Below, piece after piece: positions 32,089-43,905 of a DNA stretch of 64,000 nt. The notes under the pieces were generated by a model. That model worked only from the letters and a program-made list of their open reading frames with translations. It was not told where the DNA came from and did not search any database. This stretch comes from Sesamum alatum. Taxonomy: Eukaryota; Streptophyta; Magnoliopsida; Lamiales; Pedaliaceae. Position 1 is the stretch's first letter, and each line of letters begins with the position of its first letter. The stretch is from the NCBI GenBank assembly GCA_034509735.1, contig JACGWO010000011.1:18389573-18453572 (forward strand). The letters run 5' to 3'. The translations under genes and the position numbers were made by a program.

Positions 32089-33290
32089 TGGGAAAAATAC
32101 AATTTTTGTCCAATTTTTAAAAGGTGGTTACACTTTTGGTCCAAATCTATTCCAAAATAGCAATGTAGAACTATAATTTCTAAAAAGTGACAATTTAAAT
32201 CTAAAAAGCCTTAATTTGGCCAAAATCTCTCACATGTACCACACGTGACCAGTAAAATTTTGGGATTTTCCAATTGTCTGGCAATCATTCATACGTGGAT
32301 TAAAAAACTTTAAAATTTCCTTACGTGCAAGTATTTGGCAGGTGAGGTGGCAATAGTGAGATATTTGGGGTGCCTCTTTTTGCAATTTTTTCCTTTCTAA
32401 AAAAACAAATGACTTTATTCTGAAGTACATTATTTAAATATCAAAATATATTTATTTAAATTATAATTAGTTTGAATATATTTTAATAAATTATATTATT
32501 TATTGTAAAAAATATTTAAAATTAAAGTATCATTATATATTTAAAATAAAACTTTAAGACTTTTTTCAATTTATATTTAACTTTAATACGGTTATTTTTT
32601 TTCCTAAAACTTTTTAAACATGTAGTTTTTTTTTCTTCATTCTTTTAATTATTCAAATTAAATTAATTATAAAATTCAAATTGCGGTTGCCAACGCCGCC
32701 ACCCTAGAGAGAAGGGCAACAACGTTGTCCAAACGCCATCGCCCTTTGTTTCTGGTCTAGGCAATGTGACGTTGCCTAAATCTGAGCTAGATGATGTCGT
32801 GTCGCCCAAATTGGGAAGCGTGGCAGAGCGATCGCCCCTCTTTGCAGGGGGTGGTGGCGGGGTGGAGGGTAGGGGTTGATGGCCTGATGGTTGGGGTGGG
32901 AGGAGAGTAGGCGATCGGGGGAGGCTTTGGGGGGGGAGGGGGGCGGATAAAATGGAATTTCGCCTAAAATGAGTGAATTAGAATATGGTGAGGTGGCAAG
33001 TGACATCTTCTAATAAAATATATCATCATTGCCATGTAAGCTGGACTAAATTATTTCAATCCATGTAAGCAAAGCTGGTAGGAATAGTAAAGAATCCCCA
33101 AATTTTAAGGTCACATGCGGCACAGGCGAGAGATTTCGGTCAAATTAGGGTTTTTTCGACTTAAATTGCCATTTTTTAAAAATTGTTGCCCTAAGTTGCT
33201 ATGTTGAAATGGACCTGGAATAAAAGTATCACTGCTCCTAAAAAACCGGACCAAAATTGCATTATTTTTTTTTAATAATAGGAATAATTT
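32089..33290. repeat. Large foldback with GC-rich interior, intron 2 of gene B
   Basis: The left arm from GGGAAAAATACAATTTTTGTCC (about 32091) to about 32400 pairs with the right arm at about 33100-33275 (GGTCACATGCGGCAC, GGACCAAAATTGCATTA). The interior 32690-32960 is GC-rich, with words such as AACGCCGCCACC and GGGTGGTGGCGGGGTGG, unlike its surroundings, and may be captured sequence. The short frames inside have no recognisable family. Confidence 0.5.
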
Positions 33291-34107
33291 CAATTTTCTT
33301 CCCCTAAGTTAGTCCTAAATTGGTTTTGCTACCTCATGTTCCAACACTACAAAAAATGTCTTTTTTCTGATCAATTTTATGTGATGAAATTAAATGTTGT
33401 TACATAAGAAAGGTTAATATAAGGAATTTTTTTTCCCCACATTAGGCATTCCATATTATGATGAGTTATAATTTCTTCACGAAATGATCAAAGTCAGTTA
33501 TCTTCATTAATTGACCGTCTAAACTAATGGACGGTTAATTTAGAGGGGGAAAATGGCAGTAAAGGAAGAATAAAAAGTCATTACTAACATGGAATAATTT
33601 GAATTTTTGTCCCTCTAATTAAGTTAGTTACTAATCAGTAATGGTAGCCCCAGGTTTCTTTTTTTTTTTTTTTTTCTTTTGAAAAAATATTAATATTTTT
33701 AATCATACAATTATTACAATGTTCAGTATGCAATCACTAATAATTTTAAAACCAACCAGCTTTAATGTAAACAAACAAACAACCTATTACTATGTTAAAA
33801 ATACACACACATATAAATATATAATTTAGGGTAAATAACATTTTCCATCCTAAACTTTTTTTGGGTGTCATTTTATCATCTCAATTTTGCAAAATAAGCA
33901 CTTTGCTATATATGATTGTCTTTGTGTTGGATTTTTCTGTCCGAAAAATATCTCATTACTGCACATAGGATATTTTACCTATACATTGCCCTTAAATATC
34001 ACATGTACAATGCAAGTGATGTTCTTCCGATAGAAAAATCGATCAAAAAGTGGTTATATTTGGAAAACTATAAATTTTGCAAAGTTTATATGGTAACTTG
34101 ACACAAA

Positions 34108-34665
34108 AAAGGTCAAATTTCATATTATCCCCTGTGTTTTAAACATTCAGCTAAAAAGTCCTCTGTGTTTTAAAACTAGGAAAAAAAAAAAAAAAACCTC
34201 TATTTTTTTTGAATATAGCACATGTGCCCCTCACCTTTAATTGAAGCTAACGGCATTAATTTTTTTTGTCAAAAAACCATTATGCCCTTACCTATGACCG
34301 CTAAATATTTAAATTATAAATATATTAAGAACATTTTTTAAGGAAGTATGAAAATACATAAAAAAAAATTACAAAAAACACACTTAAATCAAAAGAAACA
34401 AAGGAGGGGAGGGGGGATTTATAGAAGCAAAGTGGGGTACTATCGTCAATTTCAGTCCAAAATAGGGTGAAAAATCACCAAAAATGATGCCAGGTCGCAC
34501 GCGTAGCTCATGAAAGCCACCTTATGTTAGTTTCTAACTAAAGGGTGGGTCGTGCAGGGTTTTAAAATCATGGGCCGGTTGTTTTACTATTTTTAAAATG
34601 TGAGGGGTGCTAGCCATTTCAAGAAAACATAGAGGGTAATATGCAATTTGGCACAATAAAAAATT
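34108..34665. repeat. Foldback element in intron 2 of gene B
   Basis: CAAATTTCATATTATCCCCTG at the left pairs with GAGGGTAATATGCAATTTGG at the right; inner arms TCCTCTGTGTTTTAAAAC and GGGTTTTAAAATCATGGG also correspond. A GGGGAGGGGGG run occurs at 34406. Confidence 0.5.
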
Positions 34666-34878
34666 AGATGGCAACATGTAAAAATGGGCATAATTTGAAT
34701 AGAAAAATATAATTTAACAAATAATTTATTGATATATAGGAAATCATTTAGAAGTTCTTTCTAGTCATGATTTTTAGCAAACAAGTTTTGAGTAATGCTA
34801 AAATGTGCGTAGCATTAAAACACTTGCATTCTTTTTCATCTAAAAGTTAAAAATAGCATACATATTTTATATTTGCGT

Positions 34879-35140
34879 AAAATGCAGACACCTCACCAAC
34901 ATATGGGGTCATTTTCACTTTGTCCAACCCTTTTTTTACACTTCTCCACCTCATCTTTTAATTTTGTTGCAACTTTGCACTTTTTGGAAAATAATATTGA
35001 AATATTTGTCCAAGTGTCTTCACGCGCCTGAGGGTGATTTTCAGGTTGGGTAATGTAAGGTTAAATGCAAGCACTCCCCCCCCAACATATGAAGTCATTT
35101 GCAATTTGTCCTCCAATCTTTTAAAATAAAATCAAAATTA

Positions 35141-35210
<70 letters not shown>

Positions 35211-35912
35211 AAGAAGTTTAACCTTCAATTCACAAGCGACAAACTCCAACACAACCACAAAATTAGCTGAACATAAGAAAAATTGAAAAGAAAAAGACTA
35301 GATGAGAAAACAAGAAAAACTCGCCGACTCAGATAAAGAAATTGAACTTCAACAACTCAAAAAAAAAAAAAAAAAAAAGTCACAAAACAATGCAGCTTCA
35401 CAGTAGTAACAAATGCACTCCTCTTCTATAAAAAGAGGCAAAATCAAACCCAAAAAGAAAAAAAAAAAATTTGTGTTTTCAAAAACACCATTAGTGCAAA
35501 TGTTTGTATTTCTGTCGGCGCTAACATTATATTTTGTCTTGTAATGTCAAGTTATTTATTTGTAGATCATACATCTAATTTTCTGAAACTCTTCCTCCCT
35601 TTTTTATATTATATTTTAAAGTTTTTGTTTACAAAATAGGCTGGGGGGGGGGGGGAGGAAGGAATGCAACTGACCCCATACGTCAGGAGGGTGAGGAAAG
35701 GGTTGCATTTAACCCTTATAATTTTATTCAACCCAAAATCACCCTTACGCGTGTGATTACACGCGGACAAAATATTCTATTATTATTCCTCGGAAAGTGT
35801 AAAGTGTAATAAAATCAAAAAAATTGGGTGGGGAAGTGTAAAAAAGAAAAAGGTTGGGGGAAAAAGTGCAAATGGCCCCATACGTTGGGGGATGTCTGCA
35901 TTTTACCCTTTA
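34879..35912. repeat. Double nested inverted repeat in intron 2 of gene B
   Basis: Outer arms: GTAAAATGCAGACACCTCACC ... GAGGGTGATTTTCAGG (34879-35050) and AAAATCACCCTTACGC ... GGATGTCTGCATTTTACCC (35740-35912). Inner arms: GGTTAAATGCAAGCACTCCC (35058-35125) and GGGTTGCATTTAACCC with its upstream part (35635-35720). At the centre lie an ATT/TA microsatellite (35138-35210) and A-rich sequence. Confidence 0.6.
35138..35210. repeat. ATT/TA microsatellite
   Basis: About a dozen and a half ATT triplets followed by TA dinucleotides, in the centre of a nested inverted repeat. Confidence 0.75.
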
Positions 35913-36262
35913 TATTTTTTGTGAAACAATTAAACATATTAGCAACTCGATCGACATGTTGTTGAGAAATAAATGCTAATAATCATAAGAATAAATGACA
36001 CAAAGATTTAACGAGGTTCGATAACGTATCTAAGTCCTTGGGAGCTGCGCTTCACTATACTCCGCCCTAGCATCTATCATTTTTTGGTATATTAGCCACA
36101 CCTAACACATGTTTACAGGGAAAATATTGGACAGGAGCAACGGGGACGTGGCTGACAACTTCTATTATCTATATAAGGTATTTAATTAGTTATAGTTTCT
36201 GAAATTTATTAATTTTTGTAAAACATTTGGAAATTTTTGACTGGTCTGAACTTAGTTACTGA

Positions 36263-36385
<123 letters not shown>

Positions 36386-37109
36386 TGATTTTATTTCACC
36401 CAGTACAAAAAATGTAAAAAGCAGAAGACAATATAAGATATTGGGACCAAAACAAATAAGAGTAAACAAAGTTTCAAGTTGAGATCACAGGTTAAAATTA
36501 TTTTTCAAAAAAAGAACACTCGCAGTTGCATTTTCTTCCTTTCTGCGTTGTATTTTCTACTGATTGAGAATACAGTACCTTATGTTAAAGATATTCATAT
36601 TTTTTAATTTCAAATCTCTTACATAAATTCAATTTTGTTCATCCGTATATAATTTACACTCGAATAGCACTTCTGTATTTGAAGTTTTGGAACTCTCAAA
36701 AACATTAAGTATCCACGATAACATATTTAATTTTTTTAAACACCTTATAACATATTTGAGATCATATTTAGTCCCAAAATATGGTTAGGATCTCTTTAGA
36801 AAATTCAAAGAATTCCGAAGATTTTTTTTAACATTTTAAAAATGATATTAATTTAACACTTACAACCTTATAAGGGGTAAAAAATTTCAAAAATAATAAA
36901 TAAATTTATTAGCATAGGTATATATACCCCTCATACAACTTTATAAATACTTTCCCAGGTGGGAAGCTAAATGGGGGAGTGAACAAGGAAGGAATTGCCT
37001 TTTACAATAATATATTCGACGAGCTTCTTGCAAATGGTGACAAATTTTATGTATCTAATTACCTTTTTAAATTAGTTAATTATATTATATACTTTTTGCT
37101 CTCATTTAA

Positions 37110-37211
<102 letters not shown>

Positions 37212-37228
37212 TAAGTCACCAAAATAAA

Positions 37229-37233
37229 TAATT

Positions 37234-37300
<67 letters not shown>

Positions 37301-37302
37301 GT
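37229..37302. repeat. AAT microsatellite in intron 6 of gene B
   Basis: About twenty AAT triplets with one extra A. The matching intron of gene A lacks it. Confidence 0.8.
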
Positions 37303-37739
37303 GTTATTTAATATGGTTACAGTGACGACTTTAGAGATTTTGGGGACCTTTGCTTTAAGGAATTTGGTGATCGTATTAAACATTGGATCACAATTAATGA
37401 GCCGTTTGCATTTGCCAATGGTGGTTATGATGGAAGCTTCTTAGGCAACCTAGCGCCGGGTAGGTGCTCCTCTCGAGACGAGTGTTCCCAAGGAAACTCA
37501 TCAACCGAGCCTATATTGTTGCTCATCATCTGCTCCTTTGCCATGCGGCAACTGTTAAATTATATAAGGAGAAATATCAGGTTAATTAATTTAATTTTTC
37601 ATGTCATGCATATATGTATCATGCCCATGCACAAACTCTAATAAATTATAAGAGTTTAAAGGAATCGAGTTTAGCTAAATCACTTTAGTTTTATTTAATT
37701 GATTACTGACAATAACTTAGTCTGAAACAAGTAATAAAT

Positions 37740-38561
37740 GGAGGATAATTGGTATTTTTCACGTTCGAATTATAGAGGTTTTGCACGATGCAATTTTAAA
37801 TTGTAAAAATGGCACTTTGCACCTTTCAATTATATACTTATTGGCACCATGTACCCTCCAATTGTTTCCGGCGAGTTTTCTTGCCAGAAAATTGTAACAG
37901 CTGGAATATGAAGGGTTTTTTTGTTAATTTAATAGCCTTCCCTCCAAAACAAATCGAGTAATTGCCATTTTGCACCCTTGAAATACACCTCATTTGCACA
38001 AGACATAATAAAATTATATTTTTGGCACTTTACACTCTTAAATAGATCATCCTTCAAGAATCCGCACCGAAAAATAAGATTAGGTTGACTACGGCATTTT
38101 TTAGTTTTTCTTACCATTTCTAAAAATGAATCAAGCATTAAAACAAATAAGAAAGATATATTATAATATTTGAAATGAATTATTTTAAATAGATTGGTAG
38201 AGCATGTTGTTGAATTGAGAGAATCCAAAAAAAATAGTTCGAGTTGAAGAGATTATGAAAGCTTGCCAAAGTCAGCCTCATCTATTTTTTGTGCTTATTC
38301 TTAGAGGATGTGTATATTTAAGAGTGTAAAGTTCCCAAAATATAATTTTTTTGGAGGGAAGACTATTAAATTGACACAAAAAAACCTTCATATTTAGGTT
38401 GATATAATTTTCTGGCAAGAAAAGCCGCCTAAAATGAGTGGAGGGTGCATGGTGCCAATAAATATATAATTGAAGGGTGCAAAGTACTATTTCTATAATT
38501 TAAGGTTGCATCGTGCAAAACCTCTATAATTCGAGGGTGCAAAATGACAGTTGTCCAATAA
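37740..38561. repeat. Foldback element in intron 7 of gene B
   Basis: The left arm (GGATAATTGGTATTTTTCACG, TATAGAGGTTTTGCACGATGC) pairs with the right arm (GCATCGTGCAAAACCTCTATA, GGGTGCAAAATGACAGTTGTCC) over about 210 bp, with continuing inner complementarity. Gene A has no insertion in this intron. The open frame across it is a hairpin arm. Confidence 0.7.
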
Positions 38562-39479
38562 ATGAAAGTGGAAAGTTTGTCATGAAGTCTTTAGCCTAAT
38601 TAATCCTGCACAAAGTTCTCCCATCCTTTAAAGTTGTAAATCAAACCAATTTGATTATACTCAATCACTTAAATTTTCTTGTTATTTACTTTTTTCTTGT
38701 TATTTACTTTTTTTTTAAACTTTAAATGTAATATTTATGTTAGTGAGCTAAATCTTGTCCAATAATTTAATGCATTCTTTTATAATATTATAAAACATAT
38801 TCACATAAAATGCCAGAAATATCCATACATTTAGTAATATTTGAACTTAAAACCTCGTTAGTGCAATTCTGTATGTTTTCCACATATATATCGGATGTGC
38901 TATCTATTATTGCTTATACTCCAAATTGAGCTCTTGAAATGCTAAAAAAAGTTTGTTATGTTACAGCCAATTCAAAAGGGAGAAATAGGAATAACACTAG
39001 TGACTCGTTGGATGGAACCGTATTCAAGCAGCAAGCTCGATGTTCAAGCTGCACAACGAGCCCTTGATTTTATGTATGGATGGTGAGTAATTAAATACAT
39101 TTATAAGTTTGATATTACATAATGGTAAACGTTAAATTTGCTTCTCAAAGACTAAAACCAGTATCGATAATTTTTAGATTGCTTTAAAATTTATCTTTGT
39201 CAATTTTGTAGGTTCATTGATCCTTTAGTTTATGGGGATTATCCAAGAACCATGCAATACCTTGTGGGAAATCGATTGCCAAAATTCACTAAGGAGCAAG
39301 CTGTAATGCTAAAAGGATCCTTTGATTTCTTAGGATTAAACTATTATACTGGGAATTATGCAGAACACATTCTCTCTCGTAGTGGAAGTATTAGTAGCAC
39401 AACAGATAATATGGTCCGTCTTTCAAGTAAGTTTTCAATTTCAATAAAATTACTGAATAGTTATGAAAAAAATTGATGC

Positions 39480-39712
39480 TAAAATTAGTGTTGAGTTAAT
39501 TAGCAAGTAAAATTTTCGTTGTTAATTAATCTACACTATTCAATATATATTTTGAACAATTAATTACTAAATTCGTTTGCAAGTTTCACTGCTAAATGTA
39601 TTAGCAAGTAAAAATCTTGTCTTAAATAATGTAAATTAGCAACAAAAAATTTTCTTGCTAATTAGCTCGACGCTATTTTTTTTTTCCTATTGAGTCATTT
39701 TCTTGTAGTGAT
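39480..39712. mobile_element. CACTA-type MITE, TTAGCAA family, intron 9 of gene B
   Basis: Ends TCATTTTCTTGTAGTG; carries TTAGCAAGTAAA, TTAGCAACAAA and the complement GCTAATTAGCTCGACGC. The left end is worn. Confidence 0.45.
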
Positions 39713-39769
39713 CCAAGTCCTTTTTTTTTGTTTTTTAAAGTGAAGCGATGAACTATTATTTATTTCGAA

Positions 39770-39962
39770 TAAATCGATTACAATAATTCAAATCAAATAT
39801 CTTACATTTAATAACTCAGAACAATCTATGTTAGTCACCTACTATAAAGTAGAAATACTTCTACTATTAAGTAAAACAACAACCCACGTTGGCAGAATTT
39901 GAACCTATAATCTTAAAATTCATGAGGCCTCAACTTCGCCAATTAAGTTCAGTCTCATTTGA
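39770..39962 (-). mobile_element. SINE-like element in intron 9 of gene B
   Basis: On the minus strand, AGGTTCAAATTCTGCC is a good tRNA box B, preceded at tRNA-like distance by TTAATTGGCGAAGTTGAGG. A TAGGAATGGCAACACATCAGG phrase just to the right (40024) looks like a hAT-type terminus. Confidence 0.4.
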
Positions 39963-40825
39963 CTTATCCAAATCCCCTAAAAACTATTAACTTTTGGAGT
40001 TTATGTGGATCTTATACGAGTATAGGAATGGCAACACATCAGGTATAGTCCAAGTTTGCCAAAATTTAATACTCGTCAACATTTAAATAGACTCGTGACC
40101 TAATATATATCCGAGTGTACCTTAAGGTCGGACCTATAAACCAACTTAGTAATTAAAAAATATTAGCAAGATTTTAAAATACAATCTTTAAACATTATTA
40201 GTATCACATAACTTTCAAAAAGTGTTTAAATGATATTATTAATTAAAAACTGATCACTAATAAATTTATATATGCATTTTTTTATTTTCAGAAAACATTT
40301 CAAATATATTTTCTCCCTTTATACATATTAGATATAAAGTATGTTTATTAATTAATATACTACTATTTTAATGTAAAGAATGTTGTATTGATATACATCC
40401 CTCAATAGTCATATATAGTTGTAGACACCATCTATATTAGTAACTTTATGTTATTTCATCTGAATTGATTGGCAGCTCATGATATCAATGGTGTACCCAT
40501 CGGCGAACCTGTAAGTTTGTCAACAAGAATTCTAATTCTTTCCTTAGTTATTGTTAGTTTAATTTTTGTGATATCTCAATTAATTTAATTTTTTTTTCAG
40601 ACTGAGGTGAGTACCTTCTTTGTCTATCCCAAAGGACTCTATAAACTTTTAGTTTACACCAAGAAAAAATACAAAAATCCAACCATTTTCATCACAGAAA
40701 CTGGTAAGTTATAATATTCCTTTTTAGTAATGTTTTTTACATGCATACATATATCTATCCATATAAAGGGTGTGTTGACAATTGTTTCAATTTTTTTTAG
40801 TAGGAATATATTGTGGAGAATGTTT

Positions 40826-41180
40826 TACTACAAGAAATTATGCCAATAGCTAGCAAATTAGAAAAATAAGTTTAGCAGCAGGATAAGAATTTTTTAAGTT
40901 TTTTTTATTTAAAAATTAAATTTAGAAGCAAAATATTGTCTTTGGAAAACTTTGTAGCAAGCCTTTGCAAAAAAAATTAAAAAGTTTCCCCCAAAATTTT
41001 ACTAATAAATATTTTCGTTATAGTAAAATTTATAACAAAGTCAGCAACAAAAATTTCAATGTAAAAGTAGCAATGAGCTAATTACTAAGTAAATGCTTTT
41101 CTTACTAAATTATTTGCTAAATATAAATTATTAACGAATTCCACTATGTTGAAGGAATTTGTGTCTAACTACAGTGTTTA
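40826..41180. mobile_element. CACTA-type MITE in intron 11 of gene B
   Basis: Starts ACTACAAGAAATTATGCC; has TTAGCAGCA / TTGCTAA words in both orientations and a worn right end (CTAACTACAGTG). Confidence 0.45.
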
Positions 41181-41529
41181 TAGTGGTTGTAAATTAAGCA
41201 ACGTTGAATGTCAAGAGCGTTTTGAAAACAAAAGTGAAAATTAAAAAAAAAAAAGAGTTGAAGTCGAAGTGTACTTAGGAAAATAACTTAATATTACAAT
41301 TTTACAATAAATTAGAAATTAGTTGGTAAGAAATTGCTTATAGTTTTTAGTTCAAATAAGGAGTTTAAAAGCAAAAGAAGTTGTTAACTAATTATTCTCA
41401 AGTTATTTTTCTTCTTCTTCTTATTTTTTGAAGCGGCAATTACATTATTACGTCAATATCACATTAAACTGAGCAATACATTGGTTTAATCAAGATATGC
41501 ATGATTACATTAATATCTCAATAACTAAG

Positions 41530-41700
41530 CAATACATATGTTTAATGAATACATTAATATAACTAAGAACAATAAAACAAATTATAACAAACTCATATAA
41601 AGTGAGATAAAAATACACACGTTTGGTGGGTCTCAAATCATGATTTTGAACTTATTTATAGGACCTTAGTCTTAACCACTGGGCTAAAAGATCATGAGTT
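41530..41700 (-). mobile_element. tRNA-derived SINE-like element in intron 11 of gene B
   Basis: On the minus strand TTAGCCCAGTGGTTAAGAC (box A) is followed by AAGTTCAAAATCATG (box B-like) and then a body with CTCACTTTATATGAGTTTG. The same body is found in gene A introns at 13850 and 14965. Confidence 0.5.
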
Positions 41701-42044
41701 AGCAAGTTATTTTCAACAATAAGATAATAAACAGTTATTTTAAGTGATTGCAAATACCTTTAAATTAGAGTTATAGATATTTGATGTTAGATTTAATTTC
41801 TTTTGCACTCTCTTAGGTATCGCTGACCTTAATAACAATACTATGAAACATGCTATTGAAGACTTCCAGAGAATTAAATTCTACAATGGTCATCTTCGGG
41901 CTGTTCAAGAAGCGATTAAGTAAGTAATATTTTTTATTGCAAAATCTATTATTTTTTACTGATTTTCTTGGGAAATAATTACTTATATGAAAAAAATATA
42001 CATCTAAAATTCATTAATTACTCATAATTTCCTTTCTAGGACAT

Positions 42045-42335
42045 TTGGATCGAAATGAGGTTTCAGTAGCTGTATATCACTTCAGCAACAATATATCAAG
42101 TGATTAATTTAAAATTATTATTAAAAATATATTTTAAGTGACAATAATTTGATCTTGTCATAATATAGTTATTACTGTTAAAAATTATACATAAATTTGT
42201 TATGATTATTAAACCTATAAAATTTAGTATGGTCACAAAGGAAAAGTTTTTATCGCTAAATATATATAATTTGTGACAATATTAAAAGTTTTAGTTGATT
42301 TTTTTTTTCTGCTAATCTATAAATTCTGTGTAGTG
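42045..42335. mobile_element. CACTA-type MITE in intron 12 of gene B
   Basis: A diverged copy of 8894-9335: TAAGTGACAATAATTTGATCT, TAATTTGTGACAATATTAAAA and a right end TTCTGTGTAGTG. Confidence 0.5.
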
Positions 42336-42689
42336 TAATTTAATATCTTTTAATAAATGACTTGTTTTTTTCCAAAAATATTTTTTATTAAAGCAATGAT
42401 ACAACACTGTTAACTTACAATTATTATGCTGAAGGGAATAATATAATATAAGAATAAATTAAACAAGTATGTTTTCCTACCCGACATATCAAAAACTTCA
42501 TAAATTGAAAGTATACTCATAAAGGAATATGACAAAGGAAATCAAGACATACACTAGTAGAGCATAATTGTTCTTCTCTCTTCTTTTCTTTTCTTTTCCT
42601 TTTTTTTTCCTTTGAGAAATCCGGAGACATCCTTATATGTATACAAATTATGTTAATTTTATGTAAAAGGAAAAATAGCATTTTTTTTT

Positions 42690-43045
42690 ATCATATTTAT
42701 GAAAAGTGCCTGTATGGTCCTATAAGTTATAAAAAATATTAGATTTGATCCTTTTATTAGATTTCGTTAATATTTTGACGAGAAAGGCACATGCTAAGCA
42801 TGTGCCAGTTAACTCTTCAAACACTTTTAAACACGTGTTTGTAGCTTTTTTTAGTCCTCTTAGTTACGGAATTCTCATTAATGGTCCCATAAGTTAAAAA
42901 TAACTCACTTTTAGTCATTTCGTTAGTATTTTGGATAACTGTTACACGCGTAGCACGTGCTTTTTTTTTTGTCAAAATACTAATGGAATCTGAAGTAAGA
43001 ACTAAAGTGTGAATTTTTATAACTTATGCGACCATTACACTATTC
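42690..43045. repeat. Foldback in intron 12 of gene B
   Basis: ATTAATGGTCCCATAAGTTA (42888) pairs with TAACTTATGCGACCATTAC (43019); a palindrome GCACATGCTAAGCATGTGCC lies at about 42788. Confidence 0.45.
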
Positions 43046-43616
43046 AGTGAGACAAAAAGTATACTGACCCAATACAATCTTCAAGAATGAAATATTAACA
43101 ACTAGAAATAGAAATAAAATCAAGTGTAATTATGACTAACAAATTTGTTTTGTTGTTGGCAGGCTGGGTGTGGTTGTGAAGAGCTTATTTGCATGGTCGT
43201 TTTTGGACACCTTTGAATGGGGATCAGGTTACACCCAACGATTTGGGATATGCTACGTTGATTTCAAAAATAAACTGAAAAGAACTCCCAAAAAAATCAG
43301 CTATTTGGTTTAAGCATTTTCTGAATGCAAAGTGAAAGAGGATGCCTAGCTATATATATATATAATATATATATATACTTGTTATGTAAGTTTTCATATG
43401 TAATAAGATTAGGGTTTTTGGTGAACCCTTGCATTGATATCATATACTTACTAGAGTTCTAAAATGACACAAAGCGGTAGAAAAGTAATTTATATTTAAG
43501 AAGCACGATTTCAGTATTTGCATATATATATATACATATATACATTTGAGGAACCAGAAGGCTTTTATTCAAATAATGAATCTGCTAAAGTAGAGGCATA
43601 GCATGAGAAGACAGAG

Positions 43617-43905
43617 GAAAATTGTAATTTACATCTCATTATTTACTTTATTTGTAATTTTAGTCTCATAAGTTCAAAAAAATTATAATTTATATCTCAG
43701 TAATATTTTTCGTTAAATTGTTAACAGATGGAGCACGTGCCAAGCACATTATTCGTTAATTTTGTTTCTTAAGTTAACGGTCCATCCATTAACAATTTAA
43801 CAGAAATGTTGATGGGACGTAAATTGCAACTTTTTTAGATTTGTAGGACTAAATTTGTTGAGTCGTAAGATAATAGGATCGAAATTACAAATAGGATAAG
43901 AAACA
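43617..43905. repeat. Foldback after gene B
   Basis: TTTGTAATTTTAGTCTCATAAG ... TTAAATTGTTAACAGATGG pairs with CCATCCATTAACAATTTAAC ... GATCGAAATTACAAA. It lies in the 3' flank of gene B. Confidence 0.5.

Noticed and set aside
33346..33370. CACTACAAAAAATG as a MITE start
   Set aside because: No matching right end or target duplication was found nearby.
37929..38228. 99-codon minus-strand open frame within gene B
   Set aside because: Lies in the arm and core of an intronic foldback, antisense to gene B, without family resemblance.
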